A DNA stretch of 64,000 nucleotides. Source: Bordetella sp. FB-8. GTDB taxonomy: Bacteria > Pseudomonadota > Gammaproteobacteria > Burkholderiales > Burkholderiaceae_B. Each line of letters opens with the position of its first letter. Within the stretch, counting starts at the first letter, position 1. The DNA lies in assembly GCF_000382185.1 (NCBI RefSeq), contig NZ_KB907784.1, forward strand, positions 186,001 to 250,000, in the 5' to 3' direction. This document shows positions 54,180 through 64,000 of the stretch, in pieces. The position numbers were made by a program, and so were the translations under genes. The notes under the pieces are model-generated. The model saw nothing but the letters and a program-made list of their open reading frames with translations, made no database searches and was not told the DNA's origin.

Positions 54180-55400
54180 TCAATGCCCGTAGCGGCTGGC
54201 GGTAAAGCCCGCCGCATTGAGCACGTCGATGACTTCCTGGATGTGCTCCGGCCCGCGCGTCTGCAGGACGAACTCGACCTCGACATCGCGCGCCGACAGC
54301 GTGCTGAAGGCTCGCTGATGATGCACTTCGGTAATGTTGGCGTGGGCGTCGGCGATCAGCTTGGTGACCTGGGCCATGGCGCCGGGCAGATCGCGCAGAT
54401 CGACCCGGATGCGGGCCAGCCTGCCGCCACGTACCATGCCGCGCTCGATGAGTTCGCCCAGCATGAGCGGGTCGATGTTGCCGCCGCACAGCACCAGGCC
54501 GATGCGCTTGCCCTGGAACCAGGCGTCCTGGCCGCGCGCGCGGTCGCGCAGCAGGGCCGCCAGGCCCGCGGCGCCGGCGCCTTCCACCACCGTCTTTTCG
54601 ATTTCGAGCAGCACCACGATGGCATGCTCGATATCCGCCTCGGCGACCAGTTCGATGCGATCGACCAGGCGGCTGATGACCTGACGGGTGATCTGGCCTG
54701 GCGACTTGACCGCGATGCCCTCGGCGATGGTGTAGGGCCCTGACGGCATCTCGCGTCCGTGCATGGCCGCATACATGGCGGGAAAGCGCTCGGTCTGCAC
54801 GCCGATGACTTCGATGCCGGGTTTGAGGCCCTTGGCCGCCGTGGCGATGCCCGAGATCAGCCCGCCGCCGCCGATGGCGATGACCAGGGTGTCCAGGTCG
54901 GGCTGGTCTTCGAGCATTTCCAGCGCCACGGTACCCTGCCCTGCGATGATGGCCTCGTCGTCGTAGGGATGGATCATGATCAGGCCGCGCTGGCGTATGA
55001 GCTCCTGGCTGTGCGCCACGGCGTCGTCGAAGGTGTCGCCTTCGAGCACCACCTCGGCGCCGAAGCGCCGCGTGTTGGCCACTTTGACCGTGGGCGTGAA
55101 GCGCGGCATGACGATGACGGCCGGCACGCCCATGCGCTGTGCGTGGTAGGCCACGCCTTGCGCGTGGTTGCCCGCCGACACCGCGATGACACCCTTGGCC
55201 CGTTCTTCGCCGGATAGCGCCAGCATGCGGTTCAACGCCCCGCGCTCCTTGAACGAGGCGGTGAACTGCAGGTTCTCGAACTTGAGCCAGATCTGCGCGC
55301 CCAGCATGTCGGACAAGGTGCGCGACAGCATGAAAGGGGTCTTGAGCACTTGCCCTTGCAGCCGCTGGCGGGCGGCCTGCACGGTGGAGAGATCGATCAT
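54180..55400 (-). CDS. ilvA: Threonine dehydratase with C-terminal ACT domain
   Basis: A pyridoxal-phosphate enzyme that deaminates threonine to 2-oxobutyrate. The 406 residues start MIDLSTVQAARQRLQ (an upstream ATG is unlikely). The Schiff-base Lys lies in ASFKERGALN, the phosphate loop is GGGGLISGIA, and a Ser/Thr-rich ACT domain (about 325-406, IRVDLRDLPGAMAQV) ends the protein. It is shorter than E. coli IlvA and closer to catabolic or betaproteobacterial forms. It follows a lipoprotein gene by 16 bases. Confidence 0.92.
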   Translation of the reverse strand: MIDLSTVQAARQRLQGQVLKTPFMLSRTLSDMLGAQIWLKFENLQFTASFKERGALNRMLALSGEERAKGVIAVSAGNHAQGVAYHAQRMGVPAVIVMPRFTPTVKVANTRRFGAEVVLEGDTFDDAVAHSQELIRQRGLIMIHPYDDEAIIAGQGTVALEMLEDQPDLDTLVIAIGGGGLISGIATAAKGLKPGIEVIGVQTERFPAMYAAMHGREMPSGPYTIAEGIAVKSPGQITRQVISRLVDRIELVAEADIEHAIVVLLEIEKTVVEGAGAAGLAALLRDRARGQDAWFQGKRIGLVLCGGNIDPLMLGELIERGMVRGGRLARIRVDLRDLPGAMAQVTKLIADAHANITEVHHQRAFSTLSARDVEVEFVLQTRGPEHIQEVIDVLNAAGFTASRYGH

Positions 55401-55416
55401 GGTGGGAAGATTCCGG

Positions 55417-56139
55417 TCAGCGCACGGGCAGGAGGTTGAAGAGCAACAGGCTCTGGACATAGTCGATGCCGATGCGGCGCACATTTTCGCCCAAAAGGCT
55501 GGCCACCAGGTCGAGACGGCCGATGATTTTGCCGAATTCGCGCTCGAAACTCAGGTTAGCAGGCCCCTTGCCCATTTCGTCGGACAGAAGCAAGGGCTCG
55601 CCCGAGGCCGTGCGGCGCGTGAGCAGCATCCAGTCGGCGGCCTCGGCGTCGCGCGCCGCATTGTAGATATGCTGGGCGTCGAGCTTGCTGAAGGGGTAGA
55701 AGACCCGCTTGCCGTTATGCGCGGCGATGAGAGTGTCGGCCAGTCCGTAGATGAAGGCCGCGACCCGGTCGCCGGTGTACTTGGGATCGAGCGAGACCGA
55801 CAGGACCTGGATGTCCTGCAGGCCGACAAGGCCGGGAGGCGGCTGGCGTTTTTTTATCAGCTGCTTGACCCACTGCACCGCCGCGGCCTCGCTGGGCTGG
55901 CCGCTCTTGCGCCATTCGCGCGGATTGCGGCGATAGAGCTTGTCCAACAAGCGGTACAGGCTGTTGAGGTTGTCGCGCATGACCAGCGTGACGGTGCGGT
56001 CGAAATCGGTCTGCACCAGTTGGCCGGCCGACATGGGCGCGGTATCCGGCGTGCTGCCATCCTTGCGCGGCGGGGTCGACGCGCATCCCGCCAAGAGCAG
56101 AATGCTCGACACGACTAACACCGACCACCTCATCGCCAT
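55417..56139 (-). CDS. Outer-membrane-type lipoprotein of unknown function
   Basis: A 240-residue lipoprotein with a clear signal MAMRWSVLVVSSILLLAGC (lipid-modified Cys 19). The mature part has no motif I recognise; it is helical and includes DPKYTGDRVAAFIYGLADTL. It is the first of a two-gene unit with ilvA. The cellular role is unknown. Confidence 0.75.
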   Translation of the reverse strand: MAMRWSVLVVSSILLLAGCASTPPRKDGSTPDTAPMSAGQLVQTDFDRTVTLVMRDNLNSLYRLLDKLYRRNPREWRKSGQPSEAAAVQWVKQLIKKRQPPPGLVGLQDIQVLSVSLDPKYTGDRVAAFIYGLADTLIAAHNGKRVFYPFSKLDAQHIYNAARDAEAADWMLLTRRTASGEPLLLSDEMGKGPANLSFEREFGKIIGRLDLVASLLGENVRRIGIDYVQSLLLFNLLPVR

Positions 56140-56218
56140 GCGCCGGACCTTCCTCGATTGCGAAGTGTCCTGACTTTACCGCGAAATACGCGGGACTACC
56201 TCTTCTCGTCAACGCGGA

Positions 56219-57565
56219 TCAGCGCACCAGGCACGGCCGCTTAGGGTCGAATTTCCAGTTGGGGACGAGGTACTGCATGGCGGTCGCATCATCGCGCGCA
56301 CCCAGGCCGTGCTGCGTGTAGAGCGCGTGCGCCTTTTCCAGCTCGTCCATGTCGATCTCCACGCCCAGGCCCGGCTTTTGCGGCACCTGTACCTTGCCGC
56401 CGACAATCCGCAACGGCTCGCGCGTCAGGCGCTGGCCGTCCTGCCAGATCCAGTGCGTGTCGATCGCGGTGATCTTGCCGGGCGCGGCGGCGGCGGCGTG
56501 CGTGAACATGGCCAGCGAGATGTCGAAGTGGTTGTTCGAGTGCGAACCCCAGGTCAGGCCCCAGTCGTTGCACATCTGCGCTACGCGCACCGCGCCCTGC
56601 ATGGTCCAGAAATGCGGATCCGCGAGCGGAATGTCGACCGATTGCAGCAGGACCGCGTGGCCCATCTGGCGCCAGTCGGTAGCGACCATATTGGTGGCCG
56701 TGGGCAGGCCCGTGGCGCGGCGGAATTCGGCCATCACCTCGCGGCCCGAATAGCCATTCTCGGCGCCGCACGGGTCTTCCGCGTAGGCCAACACACCATG
56801 CTTGTCGCGGCACAGGCGGATCGCCTCGGCGAGCGACCACCCGCCGTTCGGGTCCAGCGTAATGCGCGCCTCGGGAAAGCGCTCGGCCAGCGCCGTGACT
56901 GCTTCCATTTCCGCGTCGCCGGCCAGCACGCCGCCCTTGAGCTTGAAATCGTTGAAGCCATAGCGCATTTTCGCGGCCTCGGCCAGGCGCACCACGGCCT
57001 GCGGCGTCATGGCCCGCTCGGTGCGCAGGCGCTCCCAGTCGTCGCGTCCGTCGGCGCCGCTGGCATACGGCAGGTCGGTCTTGTTGCGGTCGCCGATGAA
57101 GAACAGGTAGCCGAGCATTTCGACCTCGCTGCGCTGCTGGCCTTCGCCCAGAAGCGCAGCCACCGGCACGCCCAAATGCTGGCCCAGCAGGTCCAGCAGC
57201 GCGGCCTCGATCGCCGTGACCGCGTGGATCGTCGTGCGCAGATCGAAGGTCTGCAGACCGCGGCCCTCCGTGTCGCGGTCGGCGAACTGCTTGCGCACCG
57301 CGTTCAACACCGCCTGCATATTGCCGATGGATTGGCCGACCACGAACGCGCGTGCATCGCCGATCGTCTTCTGGATCGCCTCGCCGCCCGGCACTTCGCC
57401 CACGCCGGTATTGCCCGCGCTATCGCGCAGCAACACGATGTTGCGCGTGAAGAACGGGCCGTGCGCGCCACTCAGGTTCAGCAGCATGCTGTCGCGGCCG
57501 GCGACCGGCACGACGCGCAGTTCGGTGACCACGGGCGTGTTCGAATGGAAGTTTTGTTCAGACAT
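56219..57565 (-). CDS. gudD: Glucarate dehydratase
   Basis: GudD dehydrates D-glucarate in sugar-acid catabolism. The 448 residues form an enolase-superfamily barrel: [20 protein letters not shown] holds the Lys base, TLDPNGGWS and [11 protein letters not shown] supply metal ligands, and [16 protein letters not shown] contains the His of the second base. The ATG lies only 12 bases after the T run of the pnp terminator, so its own promoter must lie inside or beyond that terminator. No glucarate transporter is in the window. Confidence 0.95.
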   Translation of the reverse strand: MSEQNFHSNTPVVTELRVVPVAGRDSMLLNLSGAHGPFFTRNIVLLRDSAGNTGVGEVPGGEAIQKTIGDARAFVVGQSIGNMQAVLNAVRKQFADRDTEGRGLQTFDLRTTIHAVTAIEAALLDLLGQHLGVPVAALLGEGQQRSEVEMLGYLFFIGDRNKTDLPYASGADGRDDWERLRTERAMTPQAVVRLAEAAKMRYGFNDFKLKGGVLAGDAEMEAVTALAERFPEARITLDPNGGWSLAEAIRLCRDKHGVLAYAEDPCGAENGYSGREVMAEFRRATGLPTATNMVATDWRQMGHAVLLQSVDIPLADPHFWTMQGAVRVAQMCNDWGLTWGSHSNNHFDISLAMFTHAAAAAPGKITAIDTHWIWQDGQRLTREPLRIVGGKVQVPQKPGLGVEIDMDELEKAHALYTQHGLGARDDATAMQYLVPNWKFDPKRPCLVR

Positions 57566-57576
57566 GATCGAGTCCT

Positions 57577-57613
57577 GAAAAAAACGCCGCGCGGAATGAC
57601 TTCCGCGCGGCGT
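57577..57613 (-). terminator. Terminator of pnp
   Basis: A 13-base GC-rich perfect stem (ACGCCGCGCGGAA and its complement, loop TGAC) is followed by seven T on the minus strand. It sits between pnp and gudD. Confidence 0.95.
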
Positions 57614-57637
57614 ATTGTGCTGTGCTAAGCCGTCGGC

Positions 57638-59776
57638 TTATTCGGGCTGCGGCGCGGCCTCCGGTGCCTGCTGCTCAATGCCGCCGAGCGCCTTGATCGA
57701 CAGGCGCAGACGGCCCTTCTCGTCGGCCTCGATGACCTTGACGCGAACCTGCTGGCCCACCTTGAGCACATCGTTGATGTTGGCGATGCGGTAGTTGGCG
57801 ATCTCGGAGATGTGCAGCAGGCCGTCCTTGCCGGGCAACACTTGCACGATGGCGCCAAAATCCAGCAGGCGCAGCACGGCGCCTTCGTAGACCTGGCCGA
57901 CTTCGACTTCGGCGGTCAGCTCGGCGATGCGGCGCTGGGCTTCCTTGGCCTTGGTGTCGTCGGCGCTGGCGATGACGATGGTGCCGTCGTCCGAGATGTC
58001 GATCTGCGTGCCGGTTTCTTCGGTCAGCGCGCGGATGGTGGCACCGCCCTTGCCGATCACGTCGCGGATCTTCTCGGGGTTGATCTTCATGGTGAGCATG
58101 CGCGGCGCGAACTTGGACAGCTCGCTATGCGAACCCGAGATGGCATCGCGCATCTTCTCCAGGATATGCAGACGGCCTTCGCGGGCCTGGGCCAGCGCTA
58201 CCTGCATGATTTCCTTGGTGATGCCCTGGATTTTGATATCCATCTGCAGCGCGGTCACGCCGCTGACGGTGCCGGCCACCTTGAAGTCCATATCGCCCAG
58301 GTGATCTTCGTCGCCCAGGATGTCGGTCAGCACGGCGAACTTGCCCTCGTTCAGGATCAGGCCCATGGCCACGCCGGCCACGTGGTCCTTGAGCGGCACA
58401 CCGGCGTCCATCATGGCCAGCGAACCGCCGCACACCGAGGCCATCGACGAAGAGCCGTTGGATTCGGTGATTTCCGACACCAGACGGATGGTGTACTGGA
58501 AGTCCTGGTGATCGGGCAGCAGCGACACCAGCGAGCGCTTGGCCAGCCGGCCGTGGCCGATCTCGCGGCGCTTGGGCACGCCGATGCGGCCGGTTTCGCC
58601 GGTGGCGAAAGGCGGCATGTTGTAGTGGAGCATGAAGCGGTCGCGGTATTCGCCCATGAGCGCGTCGATGATCTGCTCGTCCTGCTTGGTGCCCAGCGTG
58701 GCGACCACCAGAGCCTGCGTTTCGCCGCGGGTAAACAGGGCGCTGCCGTGCGCGCGGGGCAGCACGCCCAGGCGGATGCTGATCGGGCGCACCGTGCGGG
58801 TGTCGCGGCCGTCGATGCGGGGTTCGCCATTCAGGATCTGGCCGCGCACGATGCGCGCTTCCATGTCGAACAGGATGTTGTCGACGGTGACGCCGTCGGG
58901 CGCGTCCTGGCCTGCGGCCACGGCTTGGCTTGCCAGCTTGGCCTTCACGTCAGCGTAGACTTCACGCAGCTTGGCAGTGCGGGCCTGCTTTTCGCGGACC
59001 TGGTAGGCGGCGGCCAGGCCTTCCTGGGCCACGGCGGTAACGGCCGAGATCAGGGCTTCGTTCTTGGCCGCGGGCTGCCAATCCCAGTCGGGCTTGCCGG
59101 CTTCGCGCACCAGGTCGTGGATGGCGTTGATGACGGACTGCATCTGCTCGTGGCCGTGCACCACGGCGCCGAGCATGATGTCTTCGGGCAGCTGTTTGGC
59201 CTCGGACTCGACCATCAACACCGCGGTTTCGGTACCGGCCACGACCAGGTCGAGCATGGAGGTCTTGAGCTGCGAGGCCGTGGGGTTGATGACGTACTGG
59301 CCGTCGATATAGCCCACGCGCGCGGCGCCGATGGGGCCATTGAAGGGAATGCCGGAGATGGCCAGGGCGGCCGAGGCGCCGATCATGGCAGCCATGTCGG
59401 GGTCGATGTCAGGGTTGACCGACAGCGTGTGGATCACCACCTGGACTTCGTTGTAGAAGCCTTCCGGGAAGAGCGGACGCAGCGGACGGTCGATCAGGCG
59501 CGAGGTCAGGGTTTCCTTCTCGGAGGGCTTGCCTTCGCGCTTGAAGAAACCACCGGGAATGCGGCCGGCGGCGTAGGTCTTCTCGATGTAGTCGACAGTC
59601 AGGGGGAAAAAGTCCTGGCCGGGCTTGGCCTTCTTGGCGGCAACCACCGTGGCCAGCACGACGGTGTCTTCGATCGAGACCATCACCGCGCCCGAGGCCT
59701 GGCGGGCGATCTCGCCCGTTTCCAGCGTGACGGTATGTTGGCCGTACTGGAACGTCTTGGTCACTTTGTTGAACAT
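57638..59776 (-). CDS. pnp: Polyribonucleotide nucleotidyltransferase
   Basis: PNPase degrades RNA from the 3' end using phosphate and is part of the RNA degradosome. The 712 residues show two RNase PH domains (about 1-145 and 310-545), a KH domain (about 555-615, [13 protein letters not shown]) and an S1 domain (about 620-690, [20 protein letters not shown]). An AGGAA ribosome site precedes the ATG. It follows rpsO by 94 bases across a hairpin, the conserved rpsO-pnp arrangement. Confidence 0.98.
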   Translation of the reverse strand: MFNKVTKTFQYGQHTVTLETGEIARQASGAVMVSIEDTVVLATVVAAKKAKPGQDFFPLTVDYIEKTYAAGRIPGGFFKREGKPSEKETLTSRLIDRPLRPLFPEGFYNEVQVVIHTLSVNPDIDPDMAAMIGASAALAISGIPFNGPIGAARVGYIDGQYVINPTASQLKTSMLDLVVAGTETAVLMVESEAKQLPEDIMLGAVVHGHEQMQSVINAIHDLVREAGKPDWDWQPAAKNEALISAVTAVAQEGLAAAYQVREKQARTAKLREVYADVKAKLASQAVAAGQDAPDGVTVDNILFDMEARIVRGQILNGEPRIDGRDTRTVRPISIRLGVLPRAHGSALFTRGETQALVVATLGTKQDEQIIDALMGEYRDRFMLHYNMPPFATGETGRIGVPKRREIGHGRLAKRSLVSLLPDHQDFQYTIRLVSEITESNGSSSMASVCGGSLAMMDAGVPLKDHVAGVAMGLILNEGKFAVLTDILGDEDHLGDMDFKVAGTVSGVTALQMDIKIQGITKEIMQVALAQAREGRLHILEKMRDAISGSHSELSKFAPRMLTMKINPEKIRDVIGKGGATIRALTEETGTQIDISDDGTIVIASADDTKAKEAQRRIAELTAEVEVGQVYEGAVLRLLDFGAIVQVLPGKDGLLHISEIANYRIANINDVLKVGQQVRVKVIEADEKGRLRLSIKALGGIEQQAPEAAPQPE

Positions 59777-59796
59777 GACTGTTTATTCCTAATAAA

Positions 59797-59843
59797 TAAA
59801 AAACCGTGGCCGCCGCGACGACAGCGCCGCACCGACCACGGTT
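59797..59843 (-). terminator. Hairpin between rpsO and pnp
   Basis: AACCGTGG and CCACGGTT form a stem across about 26 bases, with a T run on the minus strand. It is likely the partial rpsO terminator and may serve as an RNase III processing site for pnp mRNA, as known in E. coli. Confidence 0.7.
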
Positions 59844-59870
59844 GTGTTCATGGGGAACCTACCCCGTCGA

Positions 59871-60140
59871 TCACTTGCGCAGACCGAGTTTTTCGATCAG
59901 AGCGCGGTACGAATCGGGATTGCGGCCTTTCAGGTAGTCCAGCAGCTTGCGGCGGCGGCTGACCATGCGCAGCAGGCCGCGGCGCGAGTGGTGGTCCTTC
60001 ATGTGTTCCTTGAAGTGACCGGTCAGTTCGTTGATGCGGGCGGTGAGCAGAGCCACCTGGACTTCGGGGGATCCGGTATCGCCTTGAGCGCGTTGGAATT
60101 GCGTGACGATGTCGGATTTATTGATGTCGGCTACGGACAT
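59871..60140 (-). CDS. rpsO: 30S ribosomal protein S15
   Basis: S15 binds 16S rRNA early in small-subunit assembly. The 89 residues are the standard size, with [20 protein letters not shown] and [21 protein letters not shown]. It lies upstream of pnp, the usual pair. AGAGGT precedes the ATG. Confidence 0.99.
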   Translation of the reverse strand: MSVADINKSDIVTQFQRAQGDTGSPEVQVALLTARINELTGHFKEHMKDHHSRRGLLRMVSRRRKLLDYLKGRNPDSYRALIEKLGLRK

Positions 60141-60233
60141 TTGAGACCTCTATGGACTGGCGTCCGGGCTGAGGGCGCCTGGACGTGGGGGATTTAATAT
60201 TAAATTGCATGCAAATTTGCACGCAAGTCGGCC

Positions 60234-60239
60234 ATTATA
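60234..60239 (-). promoter_or_regulatory. -10 box of the rpsO promoter
   Basis: A perfect TATAAT lies on the minus strand 94 bases before the rpsO ATG. A matching -35 box is weak, so confidence is limited. Confidence 0.45.
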
Positions 60240-60318
60240 GCGGATCGCCTAAAATCCCCCTAATAGGCGGGACCGGCCTGGCTTCCTGCCTGCGGGCCGC
60301 CCATGCAGGGGAACTCGC

Positions 60319-60837
60319 ATGAACATACGTCACCTATTTATGCAGGGCAGCGCGGTCGCTGCACTGGGGCTGTCCTTGTCCGCCTGCAAGAACATGGCCC
60401 AGGCCAATATGGACCGGCTCATCCATCCCGGCACACCCTATGCGCAGATCGAGGCCCGCTACGGCACGCCCGAACGGGTCTGCCCGCTTGCGGGCGGCGG
60501 GAAACGCGCGGTCTGGACATCGCAGCCCAAAGGGCATTACGCCTGGGCCGCCAACGTCGGCGCGGACGGCCGCATCGAGCGCATGGAGCCGCTGCTCACC
60601 GACCGGCATTTCGACAAGTTGGTCGTGGGCTGGACGGCCGCGCAGGTGCGATGCGAGTTCGGCCCGCCCGCCCACATCGACGGTGTCGGGCTGCCCGGCA
60701 GCACGACCATCGTCTGGTCGTACCGCTACCTGCAGGACGGCGTCTGGAATTCGCTGATGTACGTGTATATGGGACCCCACGGCGACCATGTCACGGGCCA
60801 CAACCCCGGGCCCGATCCGGCCTACGAGCACGACTGA
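60319..60837 (+). CDS. Small lipoprotein with two SmpA-like halves
   Basis: A 172-residue lipoprotein. The signal ends LSLSAC with the lipid-modified Cys at residue 23. The rest shows two similar motifs of the type PYAQIEARYGTP and TAAQVRCEFGPP, as in the outer-membrane assembly-type BamE/SmpA fold. A good AGGGGAA ribosome site precedes it. The role is unknown. It ends 20 bases before the convergent pssA stop. Confidence 0.75.
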   Translation: MNIRHLFMQGSAVAALGLSLSACKNMAQANMDRLIHPGTPYAQIEARYGTPERVCPLAGGGKRAVWTSQPKGHYAWAANVGADGRIERMEPLLTDRHFDKLVVGWTAAQVRCEFGPPAHIDGVGLPGSTTIVWSYRYLQDGVWNSLMYVYMGPHGDHVTGHNPGPDPAYEHD

Positions 60838-60856
60838 GCCTCGGAAAACCCGGTTT

Positions 60857-61621
60857 TCAGCCGTGGCGTTGCTGCTGCAGGCGGCGCGCCCGGCTCCAGC
60901 GCCAGACCCAGACGAACCAGCCCGATACGCCGTAGATCACGAACAGCGTGAAAAGCACCACCGGCGGGTCGCTGGACACGAAGACGAACACCACGACCAC
61001 CAGCAAGATGCCCCAGAAAGGCACGCTGCGGCCCAGGGCGAATTTCTTGCCGCTGTAGAACGGGGCGTCGCTCACCATGGCGACGCCGGCGTACATGGTG
61101 AGCCCGAACATGGTCCAGGCCATGAGGTGGTCGTGGATGGGCAGCTTGTTGTCCACCGACAGCCAGACGAAACCGGCCACCAGCGCCGCCGCCGCGGGAC
61201 TGGGCAGCCCCTGGAAGAAGCGCTTGTCGATCACCGCGATATTGGTGTTGAAGCGGGCCAGACGCAGCGCGGCGCCGGCCACGTAAACGAAGGCCGCCAG
61301 CCAGCCCCAACGGCCCATGTCCTGCAGGACCCATTCATAGGCCACCAGCGCGGGGGCCACGCCGAAGGAGGTCATGTCGGAGAGCGAGTCGTATTGCTCG
61401 CCGAAGGCCGACTGGGTGTTGGTGAGGCGGGCGACGCGGCCGTCCATGCCGTCGAGCACCATGGCCACGAAAATGGCGATGGCGGCGACGTCAAAGCGCG
61501 CGTTCATGGCTTGCACGACCGCGTAGAAGCCGGAAAACAGGGCTGCGGTGGTGAAGGCGTTGGGGAGAAGGTAGATACCCCGATGGCGGTGCTCGGGATC
61601 GCGGTGAAGCATTTTGGGCAT
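60857..61621 (-). CDS. pssA: CDP-diacylglycerol-serine O-phosphatidyltransferase
   Basis: PssA joins CDP-diacylglycerol and serine, the committed step to phosphatidylethanolamine. The 254 residues (start MPKMLHRDPEHRHRG) carry the CDP-alcohol phosphotransferase motif DGMDGRVARLTN, with the following GxxxDxxxD in FGEQYDSLSD. Six to eight helices follow. It is downstream of ilvC, separated by a 130-base inverted repeat element. Confidence 0.96.
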   Translation of the reverse strand: MPKMLHRDPEHRHRGIYLLPNAFTTAALFSGFYAVVQAMNARFDVAAIAIFVAMVLDGMDGRVARLTNTQSAFGEQYDSLSDMTSFGVAPALVAYEWVLQDMGRWGWLAAFVYVAGAALRLARFNTNIAVIDKRFFQGLPSPAAAALVAGFVWLSVDNKLPIHDHLMAWTMFGLTMYAGVAMVSDAPFYSGKKFALGRSVPFWGILLVVVVFVFVSSDPPVVLFTLFVIYGVSGWFVWVWRWSRARRLQQQRHG

Positions 61622-61732
61622 GTCCGTGTACTGATCTCGCTGGGCGCGAACAGGCAAAAGGTTAACCGATTGCGGGGGATTTGACGTTTTGCCGGGTCTT
61701 TGCCGGGGCTTTTCGTTTTGAGTTCTTGAAAC

Positions 61733-61862
61733 GCATCGCCGCCCCGAGTGGGGGGTATCAGACCATCGGCGGGGTTTGAGTGCCGCCTTAGGCGCCCAAA
61801 GTCCCCTGCGGGGACTGCCCCCACCTCAAAGGTCTGATGCCCCCCACTCGGGGCGGCGATGC
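61733..61862. repeat. 130-base long inverted-repeat element between ilvC and pssA
   Basis: Two arms of 32 bases (61733-61764 and 61831-61862) are complementary with a single mismatch and flank 66 bases. Inside lie TTTGAG/CTCAAA and a small hairpin AGTCCCC-TGC-GGGGACT, so the RNA would fold into a long branched hairpin. It has no T run. It resembles a dispersed intergenic repeat (REP or MITE-like), or a processing or stability hairpin. Confidence 0.85.
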
Positions 61863-61912
61863 TTGCGATGTCTCGGCGCCTTCTTACGTTATGGCACTGA
61901 GCCTTCGCCTAC

Positions 61913-63494
<1,582 letters not shown>

Positions 63495-63506
63495 GTCAGT
63501 CTCCGC

Positions 63507-64000
63507 TCACAGATCTTCGGAACCGAGCAGCATCTCGGTCAGGCCTCGGCCGGCCTTCACCATGGGCCACACGTTTTCGGTGCGGTCGGTGATGAAGTCC
63601 AGGAATACCAGCCGGTTCTTGTGCTTGCCGAACGCCTCGCGCAGCGCCGGCTCGACGTCGGCGGGCTTTTCGATACGCAGGCCCACGTGGCCGTAGGCCT
63701 CGGCGACCTTGACGAAATCGGGCAGCGAATCCATGTACGACTCGGAGTAGCGCGAACCGTAATCGATCTCCTGCCACTGCCGCACCATACCCAGGAAACG
63801 GTTGTTCAGGCACACGATCTTGGGCGTGAAATGGTACTGCTGGCAGGTGGAGAGCTCCTGGATGTTCATCTGGATGGAACCCTCGCCGGTGATGACGGCG
63901 ATCTCCGCGCCCGGATTGGCCATCTGCACGCCCATGGCGTAGGGCAGGCCCACACCCATGGTGCCCAGGCCGCCGGAATTGATCCAGCGGCGCGGCTCGC
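63507..64000 (-). CDS. ilvI: Acetolactate synthase large subunit (3' part, cut by window edge)
   Basis: This is the C-terminal thiamine-diphosphate domain of acetolactate synthase. It shows GEGSIQMNIQELSTCQQYHF followed by the LNN that binds the cofactor, and YMDSLPDFVKVAEAYGHVG as in IlvI. The usual GDG of the cofactor motif reads GEG, a conservative change also expected in some betaproteobacterial enzymes. The rest of the gene lies right of the window. Confidence 0.95.
   Translation of the reverse strand, partial: EPRRWINSGGLGTMGVGLPYAMGVQMANPGAEIAVITGEGSIQMNIQELSTCQQYHFTPKIVCLNNRFLGMVRQWQEIDYGSRYSESYMDSLPDFVKVAEAYGHVGLRIEKPADVEPALREAFGKHKNRLVFLDFITDRTENVWPMVKAGRGLTEMLLGSEDL

Noticed and set aside
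57812..59962. 716-codon open frame on the plus strand over pnp
   Set aside because: It is antisense to PNPase and shows no recognisable domain; composition matches a GC-rich shadow.

Overview
The window looks like a chromosome segment of a Bordetella/Achromobacter-type betaproteobacterium (Alcaligenaceae). The base composition is GC-rich. The gene content (nuoA-L, secG-tpiA, rpsO-pnp, ilvIHC-pssA) and a short-signal general porin with a C-terminal Phe all fit that family. This assignment rests on recognition of protein families, not on a database search.

Layout. (1) 1-10.1 kb, minus strand: the respiratory complex I operon nuoA to nuoL, with nuoL cut by the window edge. (2) 10.2-15.8 kb, minus: a three-gene RND efflux operon (outer-membrane lipoprotein, periplasmic adaptor, inner-membrane pump) with start/stop overlaps at both junctions. 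(3) 15.8-19.0 kb: a long leader region, a general porin, tRNA-Arg(ACG) and a YcgR/PilZ c-di-GMP effector. (4) 19.5-24.9 kb: a LysR regulator divergent from an isochorismatase-like hydrolase, XapX protein, amidohydrolase, DoxX and YoaK series. (5) 24.9-28.6 kb: a sulfide/persulfide locus, with blh and a phosphatase/sulfide:quinone-oxidoreductase fusion divergent from a TauE/SafE exporter across an AT-rich palindromic control region. (6) 28.7-33.8 kb: a LysR regulator divergent from dabB-dabA, a predicted inorganic-carbon transporter. (7) 34.0-35.9 kb: a GAF-PAS-PAS-GGDEF diguanylate cyclase. (8) 35.9-38.1 kb: an island remnant beside tRNA-Leu(GAG), with a frame-shifted and truncated integrase, higBA and two small phage-like ORFs.

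(9) 38.2-40.6 kb: secG, tpiA and a divergent HemC-like protein. (10) 40.7-49.9 kb: a broken and an intact tRNA-Ser(UGA), followed by a type I restriction-modification cassette that is unusual in having a solo half-size specificity subunit, HsdM, RhuM, a full HsdS, HsdR and a YgjP-like metalloprotease. (11) 50-57.6 kb: a TPR-methyltransferase, tRNA-Leu(UAA), an amino-acid permease, a PIN protein, threonine dehydratase, a lipoprotein and glucarate dehydratase. (12) 57.6-64 kb: pnp, rpsO, a lipoprotein, pssA, a 130-base inverted-repeat element, ilvC, ilvH and the 3' part of ilvI.

How it works together. Housekeeping blocks (complex I, protein export, glycolysis, RNA decay, branched-chain amino acid and phospholipid synthesis) are broken up by accessory cargo that sits mostly next to tRNA genes. 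tpiA-secG-tRNA-Leu and nuoA-L are all on the minus strand, so the accessory 10-38 kb block may be inserted between formerly adjacent units (inference). I judge the best candidates for unusual biology to be the two-specificity type I cassette with RhuM and a metalloprotease, the DAB carbon transporter in this lineage, the HemC paralogue, and the uncharacterised isochorismatase/XapX/amidohydrolase cluster. No CRISPR array, complete prophage or intact insertion sequence was seen.
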